DNA of 64,000 nucleotides from assembly GCA_023055425.1 (NCBI GenBank), contig JALGPY010000010.1, forward strand, positions 50,714,165 to 50,778,164. The letters run 5' to 3'. A program made the position numbers and the translations under genes. The notes under the pieces were generated by a model. It searched no databases and was not told the origin of the DNA. It saw nothing but the letters and a program-made list of their open reading frames with translations. Numbering within the stretch: position 1 is the stretch's first letter; every line of letters begins with the position of its first letter. Below are positions 43,898 through 54,010 of the stretch, piece after piece. The stretch is from Linanthus parryae. Its lineage: Eukaryota > Streptophyta > Magnoliopsida > Ericales > Polemoniaceae.

Positions 43898-45958
43898 GTT
43901 TTTTTATAAGTAAAGATTGTAGTATAAACAGAACGGGAAGAGTACAAGATTGATCAACTCAATTGTTGATAATATCATAAGTCAAAGAGGGCAGAAGTTG
44001 AAGTTGAAAAATTCCCTTCACACCAAAAAACGGAAAGTATACAGAAATTTAGACCTCAATTGGTGCATGGGCATATACTACTCCTCAAAAATTCGATGAT
44101 TGCGCTCCTGCCATATTTTCCAAATAATACAAAAGGTGTTATTCGCCAGATCTTTTTTCGATGTAAGCCTTGACAACCATGCAGCCAGCATTCCAACTGT
44201 GTCTTCATATTTATCGGTTGTACGCACTGGATCCCGGAAACGGCCCAAATAATTTCTTAATATAGGAAGAGGTGTGACATTGTTTCTTCGTCACAATAAC
44301 ACATCACACACCTATTTGCGAGGTGGAATCCTCTCTTCTTCAAATTATCAATGGTAAGAATATAATTTCTAACTGCCATCCAAGCAAAAAACCCCACTTT
44401 TAAGGGAGCACGAGACTTCCACACCATGCGATGAAGAAAGTTAACGTGAAAGCCATTCAATACGGTATAAAACCCTACCACAGTAAACTTTTCTTTGGCT
44501 CCTAACCAACAAAAGTTTGTCGTCTCTGCCAATATGCACATTGACAGAATACTATCCAACCATAAATTGATGCAGAACTTCAACTTCCCAATCATGTACA
44601 TTCATATAAGCAATGACTCACATACCACTCTGCCATTAGTAATGTTCAAAAAATCGATCACCTTGGCATCTTTGTTAATTGCTAACCAAAATAAGCCGAG
44701 ATAGAGGCACTTCTCTGCACCAAATATCATGCCAAAACGTTTTCGAGATCCATTACCTACCTGGAAGTAAACACTTGCCGAGAAAACATTCCACTTCTGC
44801 CTAATAAACTTCCATAACCCTACCCCATATGGTGCTCTTCCTACCTTAGTCATCCTTCCTCCCTGCATAAGCTCAAATTTGGCCACCACAACTCTTCGCC
44901 AAAGACAATGTTCTTCACAAATGAAGCGCCAAAACCATTTTCCTAATAGAGCACGATTAAATAATTTCGAGTTGTGAATACCAGCTCCATTTTTTATTGG
45001 TTAACAAACCTCTTTCCAAGCTACGAGATGCATCTTCTTTTCTCCCTCCGTCCATCCCACAGAAAGTCTCGTTGCAATTTGTCAATTCTCTCCTCTATTG
45101 ACACCGACAATGGAAATAATGAGAGGAAGTAGGTAGGCATGGATGATAGTGGGCTCCGAATTAAAGTCAACTTGTCCCCTTTAGATAGATATTGCTTCTT
45201 CCATGATGCTAAACGCTTCTCCATTCTTACAATCACATAATCCCATATCAGAACTGACTTAAAAGAAGCCCCTAGAGGCATTCCCAGATACTTCACCGGT
45301 AAAGAACCAATTTTGAACCCCATCTCCCTTCCTAGCTGCTCCAAGCTCGGAACACTGTCAACTGGAATCAAGGTTTTAAACGCTGACGTCTCGGTCGCGT
45401 GAACGGGATCGGACTATATCGGAGGGACTGTACCCGAAAACGGGGATCAAATGTGTGAATTTTAGAAAACATTCACGGGCGTTTTCTCTGTTTTATCGAT
45501 TTCCCTGACACGAAAAGGCTTCCCGTTTTCTGACGCAAAACGACTGGTTTTTCCATTACCGACCCGAGACGGCCGTTTTTTGTGTGAATAACATTCACAC
45601 GACGCTTAACGGGAGAAACGTCCGCGCCCTTTGCCGCTTCCGATACAACACGGCCGCTACACACCGCTTTTGCCATTTTTTTAAACCCTGACTGGAATCA
45701 ATTCGCTTCTAGAAATGTTAACCCTCGGCCTAGAAATGGCTTCAAACGTCATTAAAGCACATTGTAATCACTGCGATTATTCTTGATGAGCATCACAAAA
45801 AAGCAACGTATCATCAACAAATAACAAATGTGAAACCTGAAGTGACACCCTCTCTTTCTGTCACCCGAAAGCCACGAATCAAATTATCATCAACCATCTT
45901 CTTTATCATCCTTCCAAGCGTTTCCATTACTAAAATGAACAGTAATGGCGAGATAGGA
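43898..45958 (-). mobile_element. 5'-truncated LINE inside copia gag
   Basis: Minus-strand LINE ORF2 3' half. Near 45950 it starts inside RT (ISPLLFILVMETLGRM), followed by the FADD-type catalytic box in decayed form, then SLPVKYLGMPLG near 45290, WKKQYLSKGDKLTLI and a zf-RVT domain (WKSRAPLKVGFFAWM, HLANRCVMCYCDEETMSHLF near 44290). Frames break at several points. A short poly(T) at 43899-43905 marks the 3' end. The copia text resumes on both sides; an approximate duplication ACCCCCTCTA (43886-43895) versus ACCCCCTtacCTCTA (45959-45973) flanks it. Confidence 0.82.
45371..45690. mobile_element. Mutator-type non-autonomous element, 320 bp, GC-rich
   Basis: Perfect 10-bp duplications ACTGGAATCA (45361-45370 and 45691-45700) enclose a block that starts AGGTTTTAAAC and ends GTTTAAACCCT-like (TTTAAACCCTG). 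The interior is notably CpG-rich, unlike the AT-rich surroundings. A 9-10 bp duplication fits MULEs. The terminal repeats are short, and no transposase is present. It interrupts the LINE. Confidence 0.75.
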
Positions 45959-46507
45959 CCCCCTTACCTCTAGGGTTAAGCTATCCATATTCACAATAAA
46001 TGATTGCACTAAGTTCTCGTATGAAGGAGGTAACGAGACCAACAACAAGAGTGAGACATCTTCATCATTCACCTTCTCGTCAATATTACGCAAATCTAAA
46101 AAAAATTGAATTCAATTGATCAAGGTGATTCTTAAGAGTCGTACCTTCGAGCAACCGCAGAGTGAATAGATGTTGCTTTAGCATCAACTTGCTGGTGAGT
46201 GACTTCGTCATGTAAAGACTCTCCAACTTGAGCCAAAGAGCTGCTGCCGTCTTCTGGTCTGCGACCTCGATATCACGTCATCCGATAGGCACAACATAAT
46301 GTTTGAGTGTGCTTTCTCCTCCATCTACATATACTCCGATGATGTAGCATTCATGTCTCCCTTGCATGTAGTCAAAGGTGCCCATATGCCTTGCGATATG
46401 AGCAAATCTTGCATCTTTATCTTCCACAGACTGAAGTTGTTCCCTCTTGTGAACATGTCGATCATCAACATCGATCCGGACATCATTCTTGGTGGATCTT
46501 CACCCAA
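45890..46507 (-). pseudogene. Copia (minus) gag remnant
   Basis: Minus-strand text FTRGNNFSLWKIKMQDLLIS (46450 region) is the classic start of copia Gag; LRNIDEKVNDEDVSLLLLVS and SLPPSYENLVQSF (about 46095-46000) are the UBN2-type core. Frames shift between them. The segment 45890-45958 of the listed frame already belongs to the LINE. Confidence 0.85.
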
Positions 46508-46692
46508 AAAGGCCCAAACAGACTAGAAGAAAGCCCAAAACACGCGTGCTAGAACCCTAGCCGCCGCTGCTGCCCTAGCCGCCGCCGCTTTCCTTACCCG
46601 AGTGCTCCACCTAGATCGCGAAACCCTTGCTTGGATTGTGAAACCCTAACTTTGCTCCGCATTTATCTCGATCTTGAAACACCGCCAACCTT

Positions 46693-46705
46693 GGCTCTGA
46701 TACCA
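46693..46705 (-). other. Primer binding site of the minus-strand copia
   Basis: GGCTCTGATACCA on the given strand is the reverse of TGGTATCAGAGCC, adjacent to the 5' LTR at 46709-46966. Confidence 0.9.
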
Positions 46706-46708
46706 GTT

Positions 46709-46966
46709 TGTAGTAACAGAACTCCTGTTTCAGAGGTATGATACCAGTTTGTTATGACGAATCACGTCACGGACGATATACGAATAAAGAAGAACACAAG
46801 GATCTTATGCGGTTCGCTAGCGAAAGATTCGCTAACTACGTCCACAGCGGAAAAAGCACCTTTTATTTCACAAGAGGAGAAATTACATCACACTAAACTA
46901 AGAACCCAAGGGCTCCTTGTATAGTACTAAGGAAACAACCTAGAAGAGGCCAAGGCATATCCAACA
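46709..46966 (-). repeat. Copia (minus) 5' LTR
   Basis: 258 bp, matches 39586-39903 apart from an internal gap of about 60 bp and substitutions; ends CCAACA followed by the AAGCT duplication. Confidence 0.9.
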
Positions 46967-47661
46967 AAGCTCATTGACACCACAGCAATGTACAAACTGA
47001 AAAAGGACACTACTACATATAAATACAAATTAATTTACACTGTCATATAAAAAGTTCCAAAAGCATTTAAATATTCTGAAATATGATAAAAAAAATTCAT
47101 GTACAAGAAAAGAAAAAGAAAAAAAAAAATCTTTTTTTTAAGATTACATTTGTATAGCAATCAGACAGAAGACCCATCTCTCTTATAACTAAATTTCTAA
47201 TCATAAACTTCTTTGGCCACCAACTACCCTTAAAATCACAACACACTTCTTCCTTCTGGAGACGACGCATTTCACTATATGATAATAACTCAGAGAGATT
47301 AAGGTTGGACTGTCTATCATATATTAACTTGGACTGTTTGTCATAAATCTATTTTAGTACTCAATTTGATTACGCTTTGCTAATCAATCTAAAATCGATG
47401 AAATTCGGCTAGCAGCCGAATGCAGACACATCGCGACAGACATTGCCGAGATTTGTAAGTCAAACTATAGGTAATAGAGTTCATATGGAAAGAGATTCAT
47501 GATCTCGATATCAGATAAACTGGAGCTATTCCACCGAGCGCTCCAGGGATAAGATGGCGATGTTTGCTCACTGAAATCATAAATGCCATCTAAAAATTAT
47601 TTTGTCAGCAAATTTCATACTATTAAAGCACACACTCTCTGCATCACTTTCTGTACTAACC

Positions 47662-47786
47662 TTGGAGTTCCACTTTCCTTCAACTGTTGAGTTGCTCATA
47701 TCTGTCCTCCTCTTGTTCATGGTAGTAGTACAAGCTAGACGATTATTCAAATCCAACTACTCAGCTCCAAATCTTCCACCATAACC
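47662..47786 (+). pseudogene. P450 exon-1 5' fragment, left arm
   Basis: Reads (M)EFHFPSTVELLISVLL...SAPNLPP then a stop (TAA) where the family has GPW. It covers only the membrane anchor and hinge. Confidence 0.8.
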
Positions 47787-48061
47787 ATGGTGGTAGAGTT
47801 ATTTCGGACTAATATTAATTATGATATATTTGCTTTTCAAGTTAGGTTAGGACTGTTATGTTATTCTTTGGCTTGCTTTCCAAGTTTAGGCTAGGGTCCT
47901 TTTCCTCGAAGTTTAAGTTGCCCATATAAAGGCTTCTTGTACTGGTTTATCATTAAGTTGAATATCCATATTAAGGGAAGAGGACTTGAGGGATTTTGTC
48001 ATCAACGAAATCCTACAGATCTTCTTCCCTTTCCTCTCTTCCTCCTTCCTTGTTCTCATCC

Positions 48062-48713
48062 AAGGAGTACCTCATCAAGTCTTTTTGTGCCTTCTCTAAC
48101 CTATTTCTCACTCCAGTAATCAGCTAAAAAAGTTTCACGGAGGGATACACATCAGCAATACTGAAGCCTTCTACTAAGGCTGGAATTCCTCCACTATTGA
48201 GATGAACTTTTCCTGGTGTTTGCATTTGTTACCAAAAGCGTCTCTTGCAGTAATCCCATATGTTGGTGAGAAAATTCTCCTACTAAGATTAATTAGTGCT
48301 CTTCTGGCCTTAAGCACCAATTAAGGAAGACGAGAGGAAAGGGAAGAGGACCCGTAGGACGTAGGATTTCGTTGATGACAAAATACTCAGGGTCCTCTTC
48401 CCTTAATATGGATATTCACTTAATAATAAACTAGTACAAGAAGCCTTTATATAGGAAACTTAAATTTGGAGGAAAAGGAATCTATCCTAAACTTGGAAAG
48501 CAAGCCAAACCATAATATAACAGTCTTAACCTAACTTGAAAAGCAAATATATCAAATTAATATTAGTCCTAACTATCTCTACTACCATGGTCCTGGTAGA
48601 AGATTTGGAGCAGAGTAGTTGGATTTGAATAGTCGTCTAGCTTGTACTACTACCATGAACAAGAGGAGGACGAATATGAGCAACTCAATTGTTGAAGGAA
48701 AGTGGAACTCCAT
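48062..48713 (-). pseudogene. P450 exon-1 fragments, minus strand
   Basis: From 48713 the minus strand gives the anchor and hinge up to PPGPW, then about 280 bp of unrelated text, then from about 48310 to 48062 the middle of exon 1 (INLSRRIFSPTYGITARDAFG, SIADVYPSVK, LITGVRNRLEKA). Stops and frameshifts are present and residues about 35-165 are missing. Confidence 0.75.
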
Positions 48714-49347
48714 GGTTAGTACAGAAAGTGGTGCAGAGAGTGTGCTTTAATAGTAATAAATCTGCTGACAAAATAATCGTTAGATGGCATTTATGATTTT
48801 GGTGAGCAAACATCATCATCTTATCCCTGAAACGCTCGGTGGAATAGCTCCAGTATATCTGATATCAAGATTATGAATCTCTTTCTATCAGAACTCTATT
48901 TCCTATAGTTTGACTTACAAATCTCGGCAATGCGTGTCGCGATGTGTCTGCATTTGGTGGCTCGCCAAATTTCATCGTTTTTAGATTGATCAGTAAAATG
49001 TAATCAAATTGAGTACGAAGATAGATTTTACAAACAGTCCAAGTAAATATATGACACACCGTCCAACCTTAATCTCCCTGAATTATTGTCATATGGGTAT
49101 TGTGAAATGCGTCGTCTCCAGAAGGAAGAAGTGTGTTGAGATTAAAGGCAGATGGTGGCCAAAATCGTTCAAAGAAGTTTATGATTAGAAATTTAGTTAT
49201 AAGAGAGATGGGTCTTCTGACTGATTGCTATACAATTGTAATCTTTAAAAATGGATTTTATTTTTCTTTCTTTCTAGTACATGAATTTTTTTATCATATT
49301 CAGAAAATGTAATTTGCTTTTGGAACTTTTTATATGACAGTGTAAAT

Positions 49348-49928
49348 AGAATGGGCAATCTCTGAAATGCTGAAAGACCCCGAAATTATGCAGCGAGGAC
49401 AGGCTGAGGTAAGAGATGTCTTTGGAGGAAAGGGAAATGTCAGATGAATCAGGTCTTTGTGAACTAAAATACTTGAAATTGGTGATTAAAGAAACTCTAA
49501 GGCCACACCCTTCTCTTCCTCTCTTGCTCCCAAGAGAGTGCAGTAAGGACTGTGAAATCAATGGATATACTATTCCTGCTAAAACCAGAGTCATTGTTAA
49601 TGGATGGGCTATTTGGCAGAGATCCAACGCATTGGACTCAACCAGATAAGTTCAACCCATAGGTTTCTGAATAGTTGCATTGATTTCAAGGGTTCCAGCT
49701 TCAACTACATCCCATTTGGTGCTGGAAGAAGGATGTGTCCTGGGATATCATTTGCTACTCCAACTAGAGCTCCCGTTGGCACGACTCTTGTACCATTTTG
49801 GTTGGGAAATTCCAGGAAACATAAGGCGAGAAGAATTCAACATGGCGGAGGCCTTTGGTACCTCAAGGAGGAGAAAGAATGATCTTTGCCTGATTCCCAT
49901 TCCGTACCATTCTTCTAAAGTTCAGTAA
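49348..49928 (+). pseudogene. P450 exon-2 pseudogene
   Basis: Starts abruptly at the edge of the inverted repeat with (I)EWAISEMLKDPEIMQRGQAEV and follows the intact paralogue closely to the stop after SSKVQ (TAA 49926-49928). One-base indels occur near 49441, 49611, 49660 and 49762. ExxR (KETLR) and heme loop ([10 protein letters not shown]) remain visible. The acceptor and first codons of exon 2 were replaced by repeat sequence. Its stop codon position shows the ancestral C-terminus of the family. Confidence 0.9.
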
Positions 49929-50149
49929 AACCACATGGAGAATATGTTTCATGTATTTTACACCAGCTTTTGTTGGATATGCTTTGTAAGTTTATTGTCT
50001 TTAGATCAACACCTATTTTCCTTTCATTATATATGTTCAAAACTTCAAATTGTTTGAAGCCAAGTGGCTCTAACCATCGAAGGGAACAGTTTATCATCGA
50101 AAGGTTCCGTGAGATGTTTTAGCACACATGGAGTGCTTCGTGTTGTTGG

Positions 50150-50336
50150 CAGGGGCGGAGGCAACACATGGCCACATAAGGCACATGCCCCACCCCTGTT
50201 TCAAAAAACTACACTTATATACCCCTGTTTTAAGAAATTATACAACTTTGTCCTAGGTAAAATTACAAAAAGGCCCTACCCCTTCTTAAAACTACAAAAA
50301 GGCCCGACCCTATTTGAAATCCTCCCTCCGCCCCTG
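50150..50336. mobile_element. hAT-type MITE, 187 bp
   Basis: Terminal inverted repeats CAGGGGCGGA and TCCGCCCCTG, flanked by perfect 8-bp duplications GTTGTTGG (50142-50149 and 50337-50344). This is the standard plant hAT MITE pattern. Confidence 0.92.
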
Positions 50337-50429
50337 GTTGTTGGCTAAGTAAGGAAATAGCTTCGGTCATCATTGAATTCATGGAAACTTATTTATAGCT
50401 ATCTATCTTTGAATTGAGTTAGCATTAAT

Positions 50430-51330
50430 AAAGTTAATGCTGAAAATGGAAAATATGGTTAGTTTCTCTAACACATAGTATGAGGCAAAGGCTAAGAATT
50501 AGAAAGATGAAGGAGATTGTTCGATCAACTGGCCAGAGTTGTGACCAAGGAGATTTCTGTATCTTGGACTAAAAAATGTGAAATTTAGCATAATGTTGGC
50601 ACAAAGTTGGTGCTGTTGGTTCTGGGCAGCGTTATGGCGCTATGATATCTCATACTTCTGCAATAAAATGCTGATTTTAAGACAGGTGGGGACAACAGAC
50701 TTTAACAACAAGCAAACAGTTTCGAGTAATTCAAATATATTCTACAGTTGATACAAGTTAAAATACAATGAAAATGAAGTGGAGAAGGGCTAACCACTTC
50801 CAGACAAAAAAAACATCCCAGTTCTGAAACACGGCATGCACTCTCTCCTTTTATTACTGCTTTCTGATCTGTTTGCTTGGAAATTCCATCAGCAGGACCT
50901 GAGCAAGCAACATAAACGTACACATGAGAATGAAGTCTTTATCTGAGGTTGGATAGTGCCACATCAACGATAATAGTCCAGCAAGTTGGCAAGTTATGAT
51001 TTCGAATCGTTCTTTCAAAAATAGTCGGCTACTTTTTTTATTAATCAATTTGATTACGTTTTGCTGCTCAATCGAAAAACGAGGCAATTTGGCCAGCCAC
51101 TAGTGAAGACACATCGCGACACACATTGCCGAGATTTGTTAGTCAAACCATAAGAGATAGATTTTTGATGGAAAGAGACATCAGATACACTGGAGCTCTT
51201 CCACCGAGCGCTTAAGGGATAAGATGATGATGTTTGCTCACCGAAATCATAAATGCCATCTAAAATTAGTTTGTCAGCAGATTTCATACTATTAAAGCAC
51301 ACACTCTCGGCATCACTTTCAGTACTAACA
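50430..51330 (+). other. Duplicated P450 3' and 5' flanks
   Basis: No gene. 50430-50520 matches the C-terminal extension region of the intact P450 (38310-38400), 50590-50880 matches its 3' flank, and 51045-51330 matches the upstream region of the copy at 47345-47660. It joins two P450 copies head to tail. Confidence 0.75.
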
Positions 51331-52065
51331 ATGGAGTTCCACTTTCCTTCAACTATTGAGTGGCTAATATTCGTCCTCCTCTTGTTCATGGTAGTAGTAC
51401 AAGCTAGACGACTATTCAAATCCAGCTACTCAGCTCCAAATCTTCTACCAAGACCATGTTGGTAGAGTTATTTAGTTCTAATATTAATTACGATATATTT
51501 GCTTTTCAAGTTTAAGTTAGTACTGGTTTGTTAAGGGAAGAGGACCCGGAGGATTTTGTCACCTACGAAATCCTCCGGGTCCTCTTCCTCTCCTCCTCCT
51601 TCCTTCTCCTTGTGCTCATCCAATACAGTCTGGAGTACCTCATCAAGTCTTTTATGTGCTTTCACTAACCTATTTCTCACTCCAGTAATCAGCTGAAGAA
51701 ATTTCACGAAGGGATACACATCAGCAATACTGAAGCCTCCTACTCAGGCTGAAATTTCCTCTACTATTGAGATTAACTTTTCCTGGCGTTTGCATTTGTT
51801 ACCAAAAGCGGCTCTTGCAGTAGTCCCATATGTTAGTGAGAAAATTCTCCTACTAAGATTAATTGGTGCTCTTCTGGCATCTAATGAAATTGAGTTGATC
51901 AGATACAATACCTCCTCTTCCCTGATACCCCGGAATGTTTGGATTCGTTGATGGCTTAAGAGCACCATCGTGCAAGAAGATTTTGATATGACAGAGGCAT
52001 TTGGTGCTTCAGTGAGGAGAAAGAATGATCTCTGTTTGACTCCCATTCCTTCTCAATGTTCTTAA
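51331..52065 (+). pseudogene. P450 pseudogene with inverted middle
   Basis: Three pieces. 51331-51465 (+) is the exon-1 start (MEFHFPSTIEWLIFV...SAPNLLPRPCW). 51540-51955 is exon-1 residues about 145-280 on the minus strand (QRIQTFRGIREEEVL, RIFSLTYGTTARAAFG, YPFVKFLQLITGVRN, EEEDPEDFVGD). 51975-52065 (+) is the exon-2 end (EDFDMTEAFGASVRRKND...stop). The heme loop and I-helix are missing. The inversion breakpoint at 51536-51588 is a perfect hairpin. Confidence 0.85.
51536..51588. repeat. Perfect 21-bp hairpin with 11-base loop
   Basis: GGAAGAGGACCCGGAGGATTT is followed after 11 bases by its exact reverse complement. The right arm is P450 exon-1 coding text (EEDPEDF) on the minus strand and the left arm is its inverted copy, so this is a fold-back junction. 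Weaker versions occur at about 47978-48035 and 48342-48400. Confidence 0.9.
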
Positions 52066-52429
52066 GTTAATAAGATCAGACTGAATATATCTTTTGTGTG
52101 CATGATCATGTTGCTATTGATGTATTCATTTCTAGAATTATCAGAGAACCACGTTGGGAGGTCTATTTACCTATTGGTATTGACCCATAATGTATTCATT
52201 CCTTATAGGGGAATTCATTGATGTATTCATTCCTTATCAGGGAACGTATCGCCAGTTTTCATCCTATCATAACTTTACCCATAATTTTACCTCCAACATA
52301 GCAGAAACAGAGATGAACATCATATGTTGTAAATCTGTAAATGACCTTTTTGAGGAGAAGAACCAGTTCAGGGAAGAAGTAAAAGCCTGGAGGATTTATT
52401 GATACTGAGTGAATCTATCTGAACACTAG

Positions 52430-52795
52430 ATTTGATTTTATGGGTTCCAACTTCCAACTTTGGGTACATCCTGTTTCGTGCTGGGAGAAGTATATGTCCA
52501 TTGTCCCAGTGTATCATTTCTACATCGAACATTGAGCTTCCACTTGCACAGTCCGAGAACCATTTTGATTGGGAAATTTAGGTGGAAGAAGGCATGAAGA
52601 ATTTGACATGACGGAGGCCTTAGGTTGGTCAGTGAGAAGTCAAGTGGAAGAAGGCATGAAGATTTTTTGTACCATTTTGATTGGAAAATTCCAGGATCAA
52701 GGCAAGAAGATTTCGATATGACAGAGGCGTATGCTGCTTCTGTGACGAGAAAGAATGATCTATGTTTGATTCCTGTTCTTAATCAATGTCCTTAA
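52430..52795 (+). pseudogene. P450 exon-2 3' shards, two in tandem
   Basis: First shard about 52435-52625: decayed heme-loop region (LGAGRSICP-like), then HFDWEI and EEFDMTEAL. Second shard about 52655-52795: YHFDWKIPG, EDFDMTEAYAASVTRKND, ending with TAA 52793-52795. Both are C-terminal exon-2 pieces with frame breaks. Confidence 0.75.
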
Positions 52796-52799
52796 GTTA

Positions 52800-53830
52800 A
52801 TAAGATCAGACTGAATATATCTTCAGTTTGCATGATAATGTTGTTATTGATGAGCATTTGTTGGAAGTGTTGTTTGTAAATTTATTGTGTTTGCATCAGT
52901 GATTATTTTCCCTTCATTATTTCACATATCATAGGACTTTTTGAAACATAAGAGGTCCTTGCGACTGGACGAACAGGCCCCTAAGGGCACCTTTACAAGA
53001 TAGAAGCTCTCGTTAGCAAATGAGGAATAACAGTGATGTAGGACCAAGTATGTCGAAAATAAGGTTGAAACGAGGAAAGCAGTTCCGGGCAAAACGCAAA
53101 ATCAGGGGTCAAATCGAAGACATCAGGCTTATAACCGGACTATACCTTATTTTGAGAAGAAACGATTTTCTAAAAATAACTCAAGACTATCACGACCACC
53201 GTCTCGGTTTGGCAAATTCAGTCATCTTGACTGCGAAATCAGTGTTTTTACTATTTCTGGTAATATTTGATTTAATTATTTCTCTAAATAGGAAAGTCCA
53301 ATTGACATTCCGTCAATTGGGTTGATCTTAGAATATTTTAAAGTAGAATATCTTGTTAGTTCATTGTTTCCTTTTTTCGTATTTTAATCTTTTACATTAT
53401 TTAAATGACGTAAGCCTTATCGCAAATCAATCTTTTACCTCATTACCAATATTATTTTAGATTTCTCATGTTTTGAGGGTTGTTTAATATCCCCGAATCA
53501 CGTTTCGGTTATTCATTTCGTTTTCCGACTGCGTCAAACAGGCACAAAACTGGTATCAAATGAAGTTCTTTTATGTTTTCACCAGCTTTCACCAATATGA
53601 TAGTAAAATATGATCTAAGTTTTCAAGACTTGATCATAAGGTTATTGAATGAGTATAGACACACATACTTGCATGACCACTTCATTCACAAGCTGTAAAA
53701 AGAATTGAAAACCAACAACAATCCTAGTGACTGAAGACGGTGTTGTAGCCAAATTTGTAAGCTTCATAATACGTTCTCAAGATAAGAAAGTTGGACTTCT
53801 GAAGTCGGGGCTGAGGACAAGATGGAGTAT
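52800..53830. other. Intergenic, nothing recognised
   Basis: The 101-codon frame at 53020-53325 is basic and matches nothing I know. 53689-53790 recurs at 57443-57540 as a dispersed repeat ('gaaaaccaacaacaatcc ... gacggtgttgtagcc'). Confidence 0.45.
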
Positions 53831-53832
53831 GT

Positions 53833-54010
53833 AAGCACAAATATTTTCTGGTCGAGCTCTAAGGATAAGATAGAGGTATATGTCCTCAACAATCTCACAA
53901 ATGGTGACTACAATGTTTTGTCTTCTTCCTACAAGATAAGAAAGCAACACTGTTTCAGCATATTGGATAGTGTATCTAGCTACGGAGTTCCAAATTCCTT
54001 AATCTCCAAT
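53833..54010 (+). pseudogene. P450 5' flank and start shard
   Basis: Matches 30755-30940 of the first P450 pseudogene: 'gtaagcacaaatattttctgg' through 'aaagcaacactgtttcagcatattgga' to 'tacggagttccaaattcc', where ATG is changed to ACG. Only the leader and the first codons remain. Confidence 0.7.

Larger units (their letters stand above)
39586..46966 (-). mobile_element. Old Ty1/copia element (Tnt1/Tork-like), minus strand
   Basis: LTRs at 39586-39903 and 46709-46966, perfect duplications AAGCT (39581-39585 and 46967-46971), reversed primer site GGCTCTGATACCA (46693-46705) and reversed purine tract next to the left LTR ('atctccaccttgcc'). The right LTR lacks about 60 bp present in the left one and both have many substitutions, so the insertion is old. 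Gag and pol are full of frameshifts. It contains a Stowaway-like element (41536-42357) and a LINE (about 43898-45958) that itself contains a Mutator-type element (45371-45690). Confidence 0.93.
47033..49347. repeat. Large inverted repeat (arms about 1 kb) around a P450 exon-1 fragment
   Basis: Left arm about 47033-48046 reappears in reverse order and orientation as about 48325-49347. Both ends read ATTTACACTGTCATATA or its complement. The arms contain the family's 5' flank and the start of P450 exon 1: 47662-47786 (+; start codon changed to TTG) and 48713-48590 (-; ATG intact, ending at PPGPW). The central 48055-48325 is P450 exon-1 text in minus orientation (AFGNKCKHQEKFISIVEE and LITGVRNRLEKA). 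By eye arm identity is roughly 85-90%. Transcription through it would give a long hairpin RNA. Confidence 0.85.

Noticed and set aside
53020..53325. 101-aa basic ORF
   Set aside because: No recognisable domain, AT-rich setting, no promoter or splice context; kept only as a note.
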